Shown here piece by piece: positions 1 through 6,389 of a stretch of DNA of 15,684 nt; position 1 is the stretch's first letter, and each line of letters begins with the position of its first letter. The notes under the pieces are model-generated. The model did not search any database and had not been told where the DNA came from. It saw only the letters and a program-made list of their open reading frames with translations. The stretch is from assembly GCA_902385025.1 (NCBI GenBank), contig CABMDX010000323.1, positions 1 through 15,684 on the forward strand, in the 5' to 3' direction. The position numbers were made by a program, and so were the translations under genes. The stretch comes from an uncultured archaeon. Its GTDB lineage: Archaea; Halobacteriota; Methanosarcinia; Methanotrichales; Methanotrichaceae.

Positions 1-245
1 AGGATCTGAATGTAGTCCGCGGCCTTGGCCGCCTCCTCCACACTCATGACGCGGACGCCGGCAGCCGCAGCCCTCTTGAGAGCAGCAGAGCCGTTCCTGC
101 CGGCTGCAATGACATCCAGCCCGGAGTCCTTCAGATTCTCACCCTGCGCATGTCCCTGGCTGCCCCAGCCGATAATGGCAATGGTCTTGTCCTTCAGCAC
201 CCTCAGATCCGCATCCTTGTCATGGAATACTTTAGCCAATTTCAT
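1..245 (-). CDS. ilvC: Ketol-acid reductoisomerase (N-terminal part, cut by window edge)
   Basis: IlvC rearranges and reduces 2-acetolactate or 2-aceto-2-hydroxybutyrate with NAD(P)H, the step after acetolactate synthase in valine and isoleucine synthesis. About 81 codons are visible. The protein begins MKLAKVFHDKDADLRVLKDK and continues with the Rossmann nucleotide-binding motif IAIIGWGSQGHAQ (about residues 23-35), then ENLKDSGLDVIAAG, all typical of the family. The start is ATG at 245-243. An AGGAGG Shine-Dalgarno lies only about one base upstream, unusually close, but no better start is visible. It is the last visible gene of a cimA-ilvB-ilvN-ilvC series and is separated from ilvN by 264 nt containing several hairpins. 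The C-terminal catalytic domain lies outside the window. The family assignment is firm. Confidence 0.95.
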   Translation of the reverse strand, partial: MKLAKVFHDKDADLRVLKDKTIAIIGWGSQGHAQGENLKDSGLDVIAAGRNGSAALKRAAAAGVRVMSVEEAAKAADYIQI

Positions 246-509
246 TCCTCCTGATTTCTTTTCTCATAGTCAAAATAATAGCGAGAAGAATTACGACTTC
301 TCCTCGAAAAGGCTTTCCGCCTAAAAGGCATCTGGAATATTGGAGTCCTTTATGCGCCCCTCGTGATCTCTGTGGTGGATTCGCCATTAGGCGCTGGCAG
401 AAGCCCGAGCTGCTGTGGACTTTTGCCGTTATGGACGCATAAAGATGCGCCATAGCCTTCGGGAAGGCTATAGCGAGCAAATTCTACCGGCAGGACATGG
501 AGGAGAGCC
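246..509 (-). promoter_or_regulatory. ilvN-ilvC intergenic leader with a series of hairpins
   Basis: This 264-nt gap holds no convincing gene. Read on the minus strand it carries four inverted repeats in order. The first, at 449-474, is a strong 11-12 bp stem (GCTATAGCCTT with CCCG loop, one G-T pair). The second, at 436-449, is CGCAT/ATGCG with a 4-nt loop. The third, at 310-322, is AGGC/GCCT and is flanked by a repeated AAAAGGC (307-313 and 323-329). The fourth, at 283-302, is GAGAAG/CTTCTC and is followed on the minus strand by a T-rich run. The last one is about 40 nt before ilvC. The gap could hold processing sites, a weak terminator or an attenuator-like leader. Archaeal mechanisms of that kind are poorly characterised, so the function is inference. 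Confidence 0.4.
449..474 (-). repeat. Strong stem-loop just downstream of ilvN
   Basis: This is a near-perfect inverted repeat: GCCATAGCCTTC (449-460) against GAAGGCTATAGC (463-474), with one G-T pair. As minus-strand RNA it forms an 11-bp stem closed by a CCCG tetraloop. It begins about 36 nt after the ilvN stop. No T-tract follows it directly, so a simple intrinsic terminator is not indicated. An mRNA-stabilising or processing hairpin, or a dispersed genomic repeat, would fit. Confidence 0.55.
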
Positions 510-1001
510 TCAAGCCTTGATAGTCCTCGCACCCCGAGTCATCGATACCTTTCCAGTGCGGGCCAGCTCCTTTATGCCGAACTGGCGCAGCAATTGAACG
601 AAAGCATCAACCTTCTCCTCGTCTCCCGTAACCTCAATTATCATGGATCTGGCCGAGACATCGATGATCTTCGCCCGGAAGATCTTCACGATCTGCATGA
701 TCTCGCTTCTGCTCTCCCGGTCGGCGCTCACCTTGATGAGGGCCAGCTCTCTTTCAACCGATTCCGCAGGCTCCAGCGCACTGACCCGGATGACATTGAT
801 CAACTTGCTGAGCTGCTTTATGACCTGCTCCAGAACATCCCTGTCCCCCTCCACGGTGATGGTCATGCGAGCGTAATCTGGATTGTCCGTCGCTCCCACA
901 GAGAGGCTCTCGATGTTGAAGGATCTGCGGCTGAAGAGGCCTGCGATGCGCGTTAGAACTCCGGATTTGTTCTCCACAATCACGGCGATGGTGTGCTTCA
1001 T
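510..1001 (-). CDS. ilvN: Acetolactate synthase small (regulatory) subunit
   Basis: IlvN binds the large subunit IlvB, raises its activity and carries feedback control by branched-chain amino acids through an ACT domain. The 163-aa protein opens with the ACT signature MKHTIAVIVENKSGVLTRI followed by AGLFSRRSFNIESLSVG. A second half (about residues 83-155) has the IlvN C-terminal pattern ERELALIKV, then RSEIMQIVKIFRAKIIDVS. The length is typical of the family. The ATG (1001-999) follows the ilvB TAG (1004-1002) with no base between them. Its Shine-Dalgarno, AGGAGGGG, lies inside the end of ilvB, so the two subunits are translationally coupled, as expected for a complex with defined stoichiometry. 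Confidence 0.96.
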   Translation of the reverse strand: MKHTIAVIVENKSGVLTRIAGLFSRRSFNIESLSVGATDNPDYARMTITVEGDRDVLEQVIKQLSKLINVIRVSALEPAESVERELALIKVSADRESRSEIMQIVKIFRAKIIDVSARSMIIEVTGDEEKVDAFVQLLRQFGIKELARTGKVSMTRGARTIKA

Positions 1002-2801
1002 CTAGATCCCCTCCTGCCCCAGGATCTCTTTCCTGGCATCGGCATAGATCTTCGCCAGATGGCTGATATCTGCCTCCTCGCACCATTGCAGTTCCAGGAT
1101 CTCGCTCAAAGTTGCACCTGCCGGCACCATTGGTGAGACCTTCTCTGCAGGATTGACAATGAAGTCCATGACTACCGGCCGATCGGTGGACAGGGCAGTC
1201 TGAATGACCCCTTCCACCTCAGAGGGCTTTGTGGCCCGCAGTCCCACAGCACCATAGGCCTCGGCCAGCTTCACAAAATCGGGACTGGTGCGCCCGAGAA
1301 TTGTTGCCGAGTACCTCTTCTCAAAGAACAGCTCCTGCCACTGCCGGACCATTCCCAGGCATCCATTGTTCAGCACCGCCACCTTCACAGGAATGTCGTT
1401 GACCACAGCCGTCGCCAGCTCCTGGCTGTTCATGAGGAAGCTGCCGTCTCCGGCGATATCGATGACATCGCACTCCGGCCTGCCCATCTTGGCCCCGATA
1501 GCTGCCGGAAAACCATAGCCCATTGTCCCCAGGCCACCGGATGAGATGAATTTCTGCGGGTCCTTATGCACGAAGAACTGCGCTGCCCACATCTGGTTCT
1601 GGCCCACTTCCGTGGTGATGATAGCGTCGGGCGCAAGCTGGCAGAGCTTCTCGATGACATATTGCGGCTTGATGAGATTCAGATCCGGTATGTAGCCCAG
1701 GGGATGATCCTTCTTCCAGGCCTCGATCTTCTCATTCCAGGCTCCGCTGGCCTTTGGCATGACCTCCTTCAAGAGCCCCTGCAGAGCGTTCTTCGCATCT
1801 CCCACCACTGGAATGTCCACACGCACATTCTTTCCAACCTCTGCCGGGTCAACATCGATATGAACCATTTTCGCCCGAGGCGCAAAGCTGGAGATCTTGC
1901 CCGTCACCCGATCGTCAAACCTGGCTCCGATAGCCAGGATCAGATCCGACTCCTGGATGGCATAGTTTGCATACTTCGTGCCGTGCATCCCCAGCATCCC
2001 AAGAGACAGAGGATGGTCCTCAGGGAAGCAGCCGATGCCCATGAGCGTGGTTGTAACCGGGGCATTGATCTTTGTCGCCAGATCATACAGCTCCTTATGG
2101 GCAGAGGCATACCTGACTCCGCCTCCCACATAGATTACCGGCCTCTCCGCCTCCATGAGCGCCTTGGCAGCTTTTTTGATCTGCATCTCATGAGCCTTGA
2201 ATGAGGGATGATAGCCTGGAAGGTCCAGCTCAGGCCAGGTGAACTCGACCTCGTCCACTGTCACGTCTCTGGGCAGATCGATCAGCACCGGCCCTGGCCT
2301 TCCGGTACGGGCGATGTAGAAAGCCTCCCGGAAGACGCGGGTTATGTCTTTTGCGCTGCGCAGCAGATAATTGTGCTTGGTAATGGGCAGTGTGATGCCG
2401 GTTATGTCCGCCTCCTGAAAGGCGTCCTTTCCAATCAGCCAGGTGTTCACCTGCCCGGTGATGGCCACCATGGGCACGGAATCCATGTAGGCATTCGCGA
2501 TTCCTGTGACCAGATTGGTTGCTCCAGGCCCAGAGGTAGCGATGCATACGCCCACCTTTCCTGTAGCTCTGGCATAACCGTCTGCCATGTGCGCGGCACC
2601 CTGCTCATGGCGCACAAGAATATGGCGAAGGTCCGACTGGTAAATGGCATCATAAAGAGGCAGTAGTACCCCACCGGGAAGCCCGAATACTACATCTACG
2701 CCTTCTCTTTTCAGGCTCTCCAATACCGCCTGCGCCCCGGTGATCTTCGGGCCGCTGCCCTGGCCTTTGCCAGAACTTTCACGGGTTATGCCTTGAGACA
2801 T
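1002..2801 (-). CDS. ilvB: Acetolactate synthase large (catalytic) subunit
   Basis: This ThDP-dependent enzyme condenses pyruvate with pyruvate to give acetolactate, or with 2-oxobutyrate to give acetohydroxybutyrate. The protein has 599 aa. Visible marks in order are VFGLPGG (about 38-44), the catalytic glutamate in RHEQGAAHMADGYAR (Glu66), TSGPGATN, and the ThDP/Mg motif GDGSFLMNSQ starting at Gly451 with NN about 27 residues later. The N-terminus carries a roughly 18-residue polar extension before the conserved core starts. The gene overlaps the end of cimA by 16 nt and abuts ilvN, so cimA-ilvB-ilvN are almost certainly co-transcribed. It ends in TAG. This is a well-conserved family and nothing looks damaged. 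Confidence 0.97.
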   Translation of the reverse strand: MSQGITRESSGKGQGSGPKITGAQAVLESLKREGVDVVFGLPGGVLLPLYDAIYQSDLRHILVRHEQGAAHMADGYARATGKVGVCIATSGPGATNLVTGIANAYMDSVPMVAITGQVNTWLIGKDAFQEADITGITLPITKHNYLLRSAKDITRVFREAFYIARTGRPGPVLIDLPRDVTVDEVEFTWPELDLPGYHPSFKAHEMQIKKAAKALMEAERPVIYVGGGVRYASAHKELYDLATKINAPVTTTLMGIGCFPEDHPLSLGMLGMHGTKYANYAIQESDLILAIGARFDDRVTGKISSFAPRAKMVHIDVDPAEVGKNVRVDIPVVGDAKNALQGLLKEVMPKASGAWNEKIEAWKKDHPLGYIPDLNLIKPQYVIEKLCQLAPDAIITTEVGQNQMWAAQFFVHKDPQKFISSGGLGTMGYGFPAAIGAKMGRPECDVIDIAGDGSFLMNSQELATAVVNDIPVKVAVLNNGCLGMVRQWQELFFEKRYSATILGRTSPDFVKLAEAYGAVGLRATKPSEVEGVIQTALSTDRPVVMDFIVNPAEKVSPMVPAGATLSEILELQWCEEADISHLAKIYADARKEILGQEGI

Positions 2802-4309
2802 CTGGCTTTATCCTCCTCTTCCAGCCGCATCAGCCGGTTGATGCCCTCCAGCACCGCCTCGACCGATGCCATTATTATGTCAGCATCTGCTCCGCGAGCA
2901 GTTATCTTCCTATCCGCCATTGCCATCGTCACCCATACTTCCACTAGTGCATTTGTTCCGCCTGTTATGGCGTCTACATGATACTCCTCAAGACGCACAT
3001 CTGCGACACCTGATATGGCCCGCCTTATGGCATTTATGGCTGCATCCACCGGCCCGACGCCGATGCCAGCTTCAAGGGTCTCCACGCCGCCCAGTTGAAT
3101 CTTCACTGAGGCTGTGGGCGTCACAGTGTTGCCTGCAACCACGGTCACCTCTTGCAGCTTCACCTTTGGCTCCATCTGAATGGAGAGCACCGTGTCGGTG
3201 ATGGTCTGCAGATCGGCATCCGAGACACGTTTGCCCTTATCGCCCAGCTCTTTTACGCGCGCGACTATCTGGGCCAGCTGCTCTTCAGTAACCGTCGAGC
3301 CGAACTCGCGCAGGGCCAGTTCCACTGAGGCGCGCCCGGCGTGCTTGCCCAGCACTATGCGCCTCTTCCTTCCCACTGTCTCCGGCTGCATAGGCTCATA
3401 GGTCTTTGAATCGGCCAGAAGCCCATGCACATGGATGCCCGCCTCATGAGTAAAGGCATTTTCGCCCACAATGGCCTTGTTCGGAGCCAGAGGAAGCCCG
3501 GTCATTCGCGAAACCATGCGAGATAGCTGGTAGAGATCCTGGCATTTGATGCCGGTCTTTATCCTGTAAAGGGATTCCAGGGTCATCACGACTTCTTCCA
3601 GGCTTGCATTGCCCGCTCTCTCTCCGATGCCGTTCACAGTTACGTGAGCCTGCGAGGCTCCGGCACGCAGCGCCGCAATGGTATTGGCCGTGGCCATGCC
3701 GAAGTCGTTATGGCAGTGTATGCTGATCGGCGCGCTCAATTGCGACAGCCTGCCAAAAATCTCTCCCGTCACCTCGGGAACCAACACGCCCACCGTATCG
3801 CAGAAGGCCAGCCTATCAGCACCGGCCTCGATTCCTGCCGTATAAAGGCTCACCAGATAATCCTGGTCTGCCCGGCTGGCGTCCTCCCCGGATAGCTCCA
3901 CAATCAGGCCGTGATCCTTGGCATATTCAGTGATTTCAACGGCCTTTCTTATCACTGATTTTCTATCTGACTTCATCTTTGTCGTGATATGAAGATCAGA
4001 TACCGGTACCACAAGATGAACAGAGTCCACATCGCACTCAAGGGCAACGTCAACATCTGATGCCACAGCCCGAACATAGCTGCAGATTTCCGCATCGAGA
4101 TCTTCGGCGGCAACAGCCTTAATGGACTCGCGCTCCCCAACAGAGGTCATGGCGGACCCAGCCTCGATCACCTGCACGCCCAGGGCATCCAGCGCGCGGG
4201 CAATAGCGAGCTTCTCTTCCTTCGAGAGAGATACACCGGGCGTCTGTTCACCGTCACGTAAGGTAGTGTCTAGAAATCGAATTCTACCAAATAAAGCGAT
4301 CCCACGCAT
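2786..4309 (-). CDS. cimA: (R)-citramalate synthase (LeuA/CimA family)
   Basis: The protein (507 aa) belongs to the alpha-isopropylmalate/homocitrate/citramalate synthase family. It shows the DRE-TIM motif DTTLRDGEQTPG (14-25), the metal-binding HCHND (198-202), NGIGERAGNASLEE and a C-terminal LeuA-type regulatory dimer domain from about residue 390. From memory, stretches such as VIEAGSA-TS-GERE and ECDVDSVHLVVP match M. jannaschii CimA rather than the LeuA paralogue, which reads EAGFP at that place. CimA condenses acetyl-CoA with pyruvate, giving 2-oxobutyrate for isoleucine without threonine. Its position directly ahead of ilvBN and ilvC supports this. The start is ATG at 4309, with GGTG about 10 nt upstream. 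A 2-isopropylmalate synthase role is not fully excluded without an alignment. Confidence 0.85.
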   Translation of the reverse strand: MRGIALFGRIRFLDTTLRDGEQTPGVSLSKEEKLAIARALDALGVQVIEAGSAMTSVGERESIKAVAAEDLDAEICSYVRAVASDVDVALECDVDSVHLVVPVSDLHITTKMKSDRKSVIRKAVEITEYAKDHGLIVELSGEDASRADQDYLVSLYTAGIEAGADRLAFCDTVGVLVPEVTGEIFGRLSQLSAPISIHCHNDFGMATANTIAALRAGASQAHVTVNGIGERAGNASLEEVVMTLESLYRIKTGIKCQDLYQLSRMVSRMTGLPLAPNKAIVGENAFTHEAGIHVHGLLADSKTYEPMQPETVGRKRRIVLGKHAGRASVELALREFGSTVTEEQLAQIVARVKELGDKGKRVSDADLQTITDTVLSIQMEPKVKLQEVTVVAGNTVTPTASVKIQLGGVETLEAGIGVGPVDAAINAIRRAISGVADVRLEEYHVDAITGGTNALVEVWVTMAMADRKITARGADADIIMASVEAVLEGINRLMRLEEEDKARCLKA

Positions 4310-4325
4310 TCATGCTCAATCACCT

Positions 4326-4341
4326 TCGGCCTCGGGGCCGA
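4326..4341 (-). promoter_or_regulatory. GC-rich stem-loop in the cimA leader
   Basis: TCGGCC (4326-4331) and GGCCGA (4336-4341) form a 6-bp stem with a 4-nt loop. The stem lies between the putative cimA TATA element and the Shine-Dalgarno/ATG. If transcription starts about 25 nt after the TATA, the hairpin is almost at the 5' end of the mRNA. It could affect initiation or mRNA stability. The structure is seen in the sequence; the role is inferred. Confidence 0.35.
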
Positions 4342-4366
4342 TTCTGGGGTTTTGATCCTTAATGAT

Positions 4367-4374
4367 TGATAAAG
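4367..4374 (-). promoter_or_regulatory. Putative TATA element for the cimA-ilv operon
   Basis: On the minus strand the sequence reads CTTTATCA, about 58 nt upstream of the cimA ATG. It would place a start site near 4345 and a leader of roughly 36 nt. The upstream BRE match is weak. It lies in the 172-nt divergent gap shared with the exported-protein genes. Confidence 0.35.
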
Positions 4375-4378
4375 CTAA

Positions 4379-4411
4379 CGACGGACGTGAGACTCTCATG
4401 AGATATCGTCG
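4379..4411. promoter_or_regulatory. Inverted repeat between the divergent promoters
   Basis: CGACG (4379-4383) and CGTCG (4407-4411) flank a central 8-bp palindrome CTCATGAG (4395-4402). The element lies between the minus-strand TATA of cimA (4367-4374) and the plus-strand TATA at 4432-4439. A site in this position could be an operator for either promoter. The arms are short and chance is a real alternative. Confidence 0.25.
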
Positions 4412-4425
4412 AATGACGTTCGAAG

Positions 4426-4439
4426 GGGAAACTTTAAAC
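4426..4439 (+). promoter_or_regulatory. BRE/TATA promoter of the exported-protein gene pair
   Basis: The sequence GGGGAAACTTTAAAC contains a BRE-like GGAAA directly ahead of a TATA-like CTTTAAAC (4432-4439). A start about 25 nt downstream falls near 4462, just before the GGAGG Shine-Dalgarno (4469-4473) of the gene beginning at 4482. The geometry is right for an archaeal promoter with a short leader. Confidence 0.5.
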
Positions 4440-4481
4440 CGTTAGAACCAGAAGCAAGGAAAGAATGGTGGAGGCTATGGA

Positions 4482-5681
4482 ATGACGAAGTCCAAATTAT
4501 TATTTCTCTCCCTATCTATGCTCCTGGGCTGTGCAGCCCTGCTCTATGCTCTCAGTTCTGCGGCATTTGCTGGGCAGGGATGCGGCACCAACTGGATGGG
4601 TGATACTAGCGGCGATACCGATTTCTACGTGAGTAAGAATCAGAATTTAGGAACATCCGACCAGTCGACTGCGGCATCTTCGGCAAAGCCTGCATTGGCT
4701 CTGGGCTCGACTGCCACCAAGGCCAGCCAGACAGCCACAATACAGAGCCTTGAGCCGGACAAGGCCAGTTCAGAGCCAGGATCTGCTATAACCTGGACAG
4801 CTATTGCTGCTTATTCTGGAAATGGGCAACTTCTGTATGATTTCCTTCTCAAAGGCCCTGCTACAGGAGATCAGCTTAAGGATGAGACTGGCTGGACCGC
4901 AAAAAATGCCTGGACATGGAATATCACAGATGCTGATGCAGGAGAAAATCTGGTTGAAGTCAGGGTCATGAAGGCTGGCTCCGATGGATATGACGATAGC
5001 AGGACCGCAAGCTATACAGTCTCGGTTGGGCCACAAAATGGCCAAACAGCGTCTGATTCGACTATAAGCGCGTCCAGCAAGGTTTCCAATGCCGCCGCCT
5101 CTGATGTATCTTTTTCGGGTGACGATTCAACTCCACCCGCAGCCAGAACCTCAGATTCCATGAAAGACAAGCCGAGGATAGCTCCTGATGAGATAAAGCG
5201 CACGACACCCGTGACCTCCGGCCCGAACATGCAAATGCCAGATCCAACGCCCAAACCTCTCGTGAATGTCGGTACCGCGACCACAACTTCGACTACCTCC
5301 GAGATTCAGCCCACGGAGACATCAGCACCGGCTGAAGAGAGCAAAGTAATGGAAGTTGACGGCAAATGGACAGTGAAGCTGCAGATTACCGGCAGCTCCA
5401 TGGACCTTGTTCTCATTCAAACGGGTGAGAGCGTCACAGGTATGGGAAGCCTCAATGATCAGAATACGAAGATACCCATCATTGCCACGGGAGACGTCAC
5501 AACTGACTCACTCAGCCTCGATGTGAAGACCGTGGTAGGAGACTACGTAAACAAGATCGATAGGCGATTCAATCTCGATTTGGTAAAAGCCGATAGGGTC
5601 ATATCCGGCAGATATGAGGAATACTCAGGCGCGGACTATAAAGGCGAGGGAAATGCTACTGCGAGTAGATTTGCGACTTGA
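4482..5681 (+). CDS. Exported protein with Ig-like domain and GKW-type C-terminal beta module; function unknown
   Basis: I do not recognise a named family. The 399-aa protein has a Sec signal peptide (KSK, hydrophobic core, AAFA before Gly31) and a mature N-terminus GQGCGTNW with Cys34 as the only mature cysteine. A probable Ig-like beta domain covers about 86-181, with a YDFLLKGP strand and a WTWNITDADAGE turn. A Ser/Thr/Pro-rich linker follows (about 183-290). The final module runs from DGKW (293-296) to GNATASR near the end. That module is clearly homologous to the C-terminal half of the next gene: shared GKW, LIQ-G, ATG-V, G-YE-Y and GNATA-R. The ATG is backed by GGAGG 8 nt upstream. The gene heads a two-gene operon and probably acts outside the membrane. 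Confidence 0.85.
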   Translation: MTKSKLLFLSLSMLLGCAALLYALSSAAFAGQGCGTNWMGDTSGDTDFYVSKNQNLGTSDQSTAASSAKPALALGSTATKASQTATIQSLEPDKASSEPGSAITWTAIAAYSGNGQLLYDFLLKGPATGDQLKDETGWTAKNAWTWNITDADAGENLVEVRVMKAGSDGYDDSRTASYTVSVGPQNGQTASDSTISASSKVSNAAASDVSFSGDDSTPPAARTSDSMKDKPRIAPDEIKRTTPVTSGPNMQMPDPTPKPLVNVGTATTTSTTSEIQPTETSAPAEESKVMEVDGKWTVKLQITGSSMDLVLIQTGESVTGMGSLNDQNTKIPIIATGDVTTDSLSLDVKTVVGDYVNKIDRRFNLDLVKADRVISGRYEEYSGADYKGEGNATASRFAT

Positions 5682-5717
5682 GGGGCTGGAATCAGATCGC
5701 ATAGGGAGGACCATTTA

Positions 5718-6305
5718 TTGAGAATACAGTTGATGTTATTTGCGGTATTGGTCGTGGCATTGCTCTCGCATCAGGCCTTTGCAGGCTGCGGCAAGTGGGT
5801 GATTCGGGAGACCACGGACTACCTGGACGATCCGACCTTTGACGAAGCAATAAAGTCCTCCACCGGCCCAGATGCCACAGTCAATGCCGATGGCTCTCCC
5901 ATCATAAAGAGCAATGCAAGCGATGCCAAACCAGAAGCTGCCCAAAATGGCCAGACAGAGGCGACTGCAAAAGCCTCTCCGGCAATTGACCTCTCTGGAA
6001 AGTGGCAATTAAGATTAGTAAAGGAGCATCAGGAACAGAAAAAAGCATTCGATCTGATACTGATCCAGTCCGGAAACAGGCTGCAAGGCTACGGAACAGT
6101 CATTGTGAATGGCCAGGATTCACCAGCTACAGCCACGGGGTCCGTATCCCAGGATGCTGTAAACCTGCAGATCGAGCTGAGAGAGCAAAAGAAGAATTAC
6201 AGGATGGACCTGGCTCTCATAAACAAGGCCCTGCAGGGAAGCTATGAGCTTTACGAAGCAGATAAGCTCGCAGAAAAGGGAAATGCTACCGCAGGCAGAT
6301 CCTGA
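5718..6305 (+). CDS. Small exported paralogue with GCG N-terminus and GKW-type beta module; function unknown
   Basis: The 195-aa protein follows the previous gene by 36 nt. The start is TTG at 5718, preceded by AGGGAGGA seven bases upstream. The later ATG (5733) would remove the positively charged n-region and has no such site. The signal peptide ends QAFA before Gly23, leaving a mature start GCGKW with Cys24 as the only cysteine, as in the neighbour. An acidic/polar segment follows (about 33-90). Residues 93-193 then form the shared beta module: SGKW, LILIQSG, GYGT, TATGSV, GSYELYE, GNATAGR. The central Ig-like domain of the larger neighbour is absent. A duplication with domain gain or loss is likely. 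The biochemical role cannot be read from the sequence. Confidence 0.82.
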   Translation: MRIQLMLFAVLVVALLSHQAFAGCGKWVIRETTDYLDDPTFDEAIKSSTGPDATVNADGSPIIKSNASDAKPEAAQNGQTEATAKASPAIDLSGKWQLRLVKEHQEQKKAFDLILIQSGNRLQGYGTVIVNGQDSPATATGSVSQDAVNLQIELREQKKNYRMDLALINKALQGSYELYEADKLAEKGNATAGRS

Positions 6306-6315
6306 AGCGGTAGAC

Positions 6316-6333
6316 CCATTTTTTCCCATTTGC
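6316..6333 (+). terminator. T-tract terminator after the exported-protein pair
   Basis: A six-T run (6320-6325) followed by CCCATTTG lies 15 nt after the stop at 6305, matching the T-rich terminators of archaea. Just downstream, GCAGGG (6339-6344) can pair with CCCTGC (6374-6379). That pairing could also help end the convergent thiol-redox transcript, whose last stop is at 6390. No T-run follows on the minus strand. Confidence 0.4.
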
Positions 6334-6389
6334 CAGTGCAGGGTCTGTCTGGTCTGAATTGCTTCTTTTCGGCCCTGCGCCGGCAATCT

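Noticed and set aside
1566..2204. Plus-strand open frame of 212 codons opposite ilvB
   Set aside because: The minus strand encodes a fully conserved acetolactate synthase. The plus-strand product shows no recognisable motif and an antisense-like composition.
2786..4309. 2-isopropylmalate synthase (leuA) as the name of this gene
   Set aside because: Local sequence (EAGSA-TS-GERE, ECDVDSVHLVVP) and the ilvBN neighbours fit CimA better. The call stays short of certain because the paralogues are close.
5718..5790. Lipoprotein signal (lipobox) on the small exported protein, AFAGC
   Set aside because: Phe at the -3 position and the lack of a matching lipobox in the paralogue (AFAGQGC) make type I cleavage after AFA the simpler reading for both.
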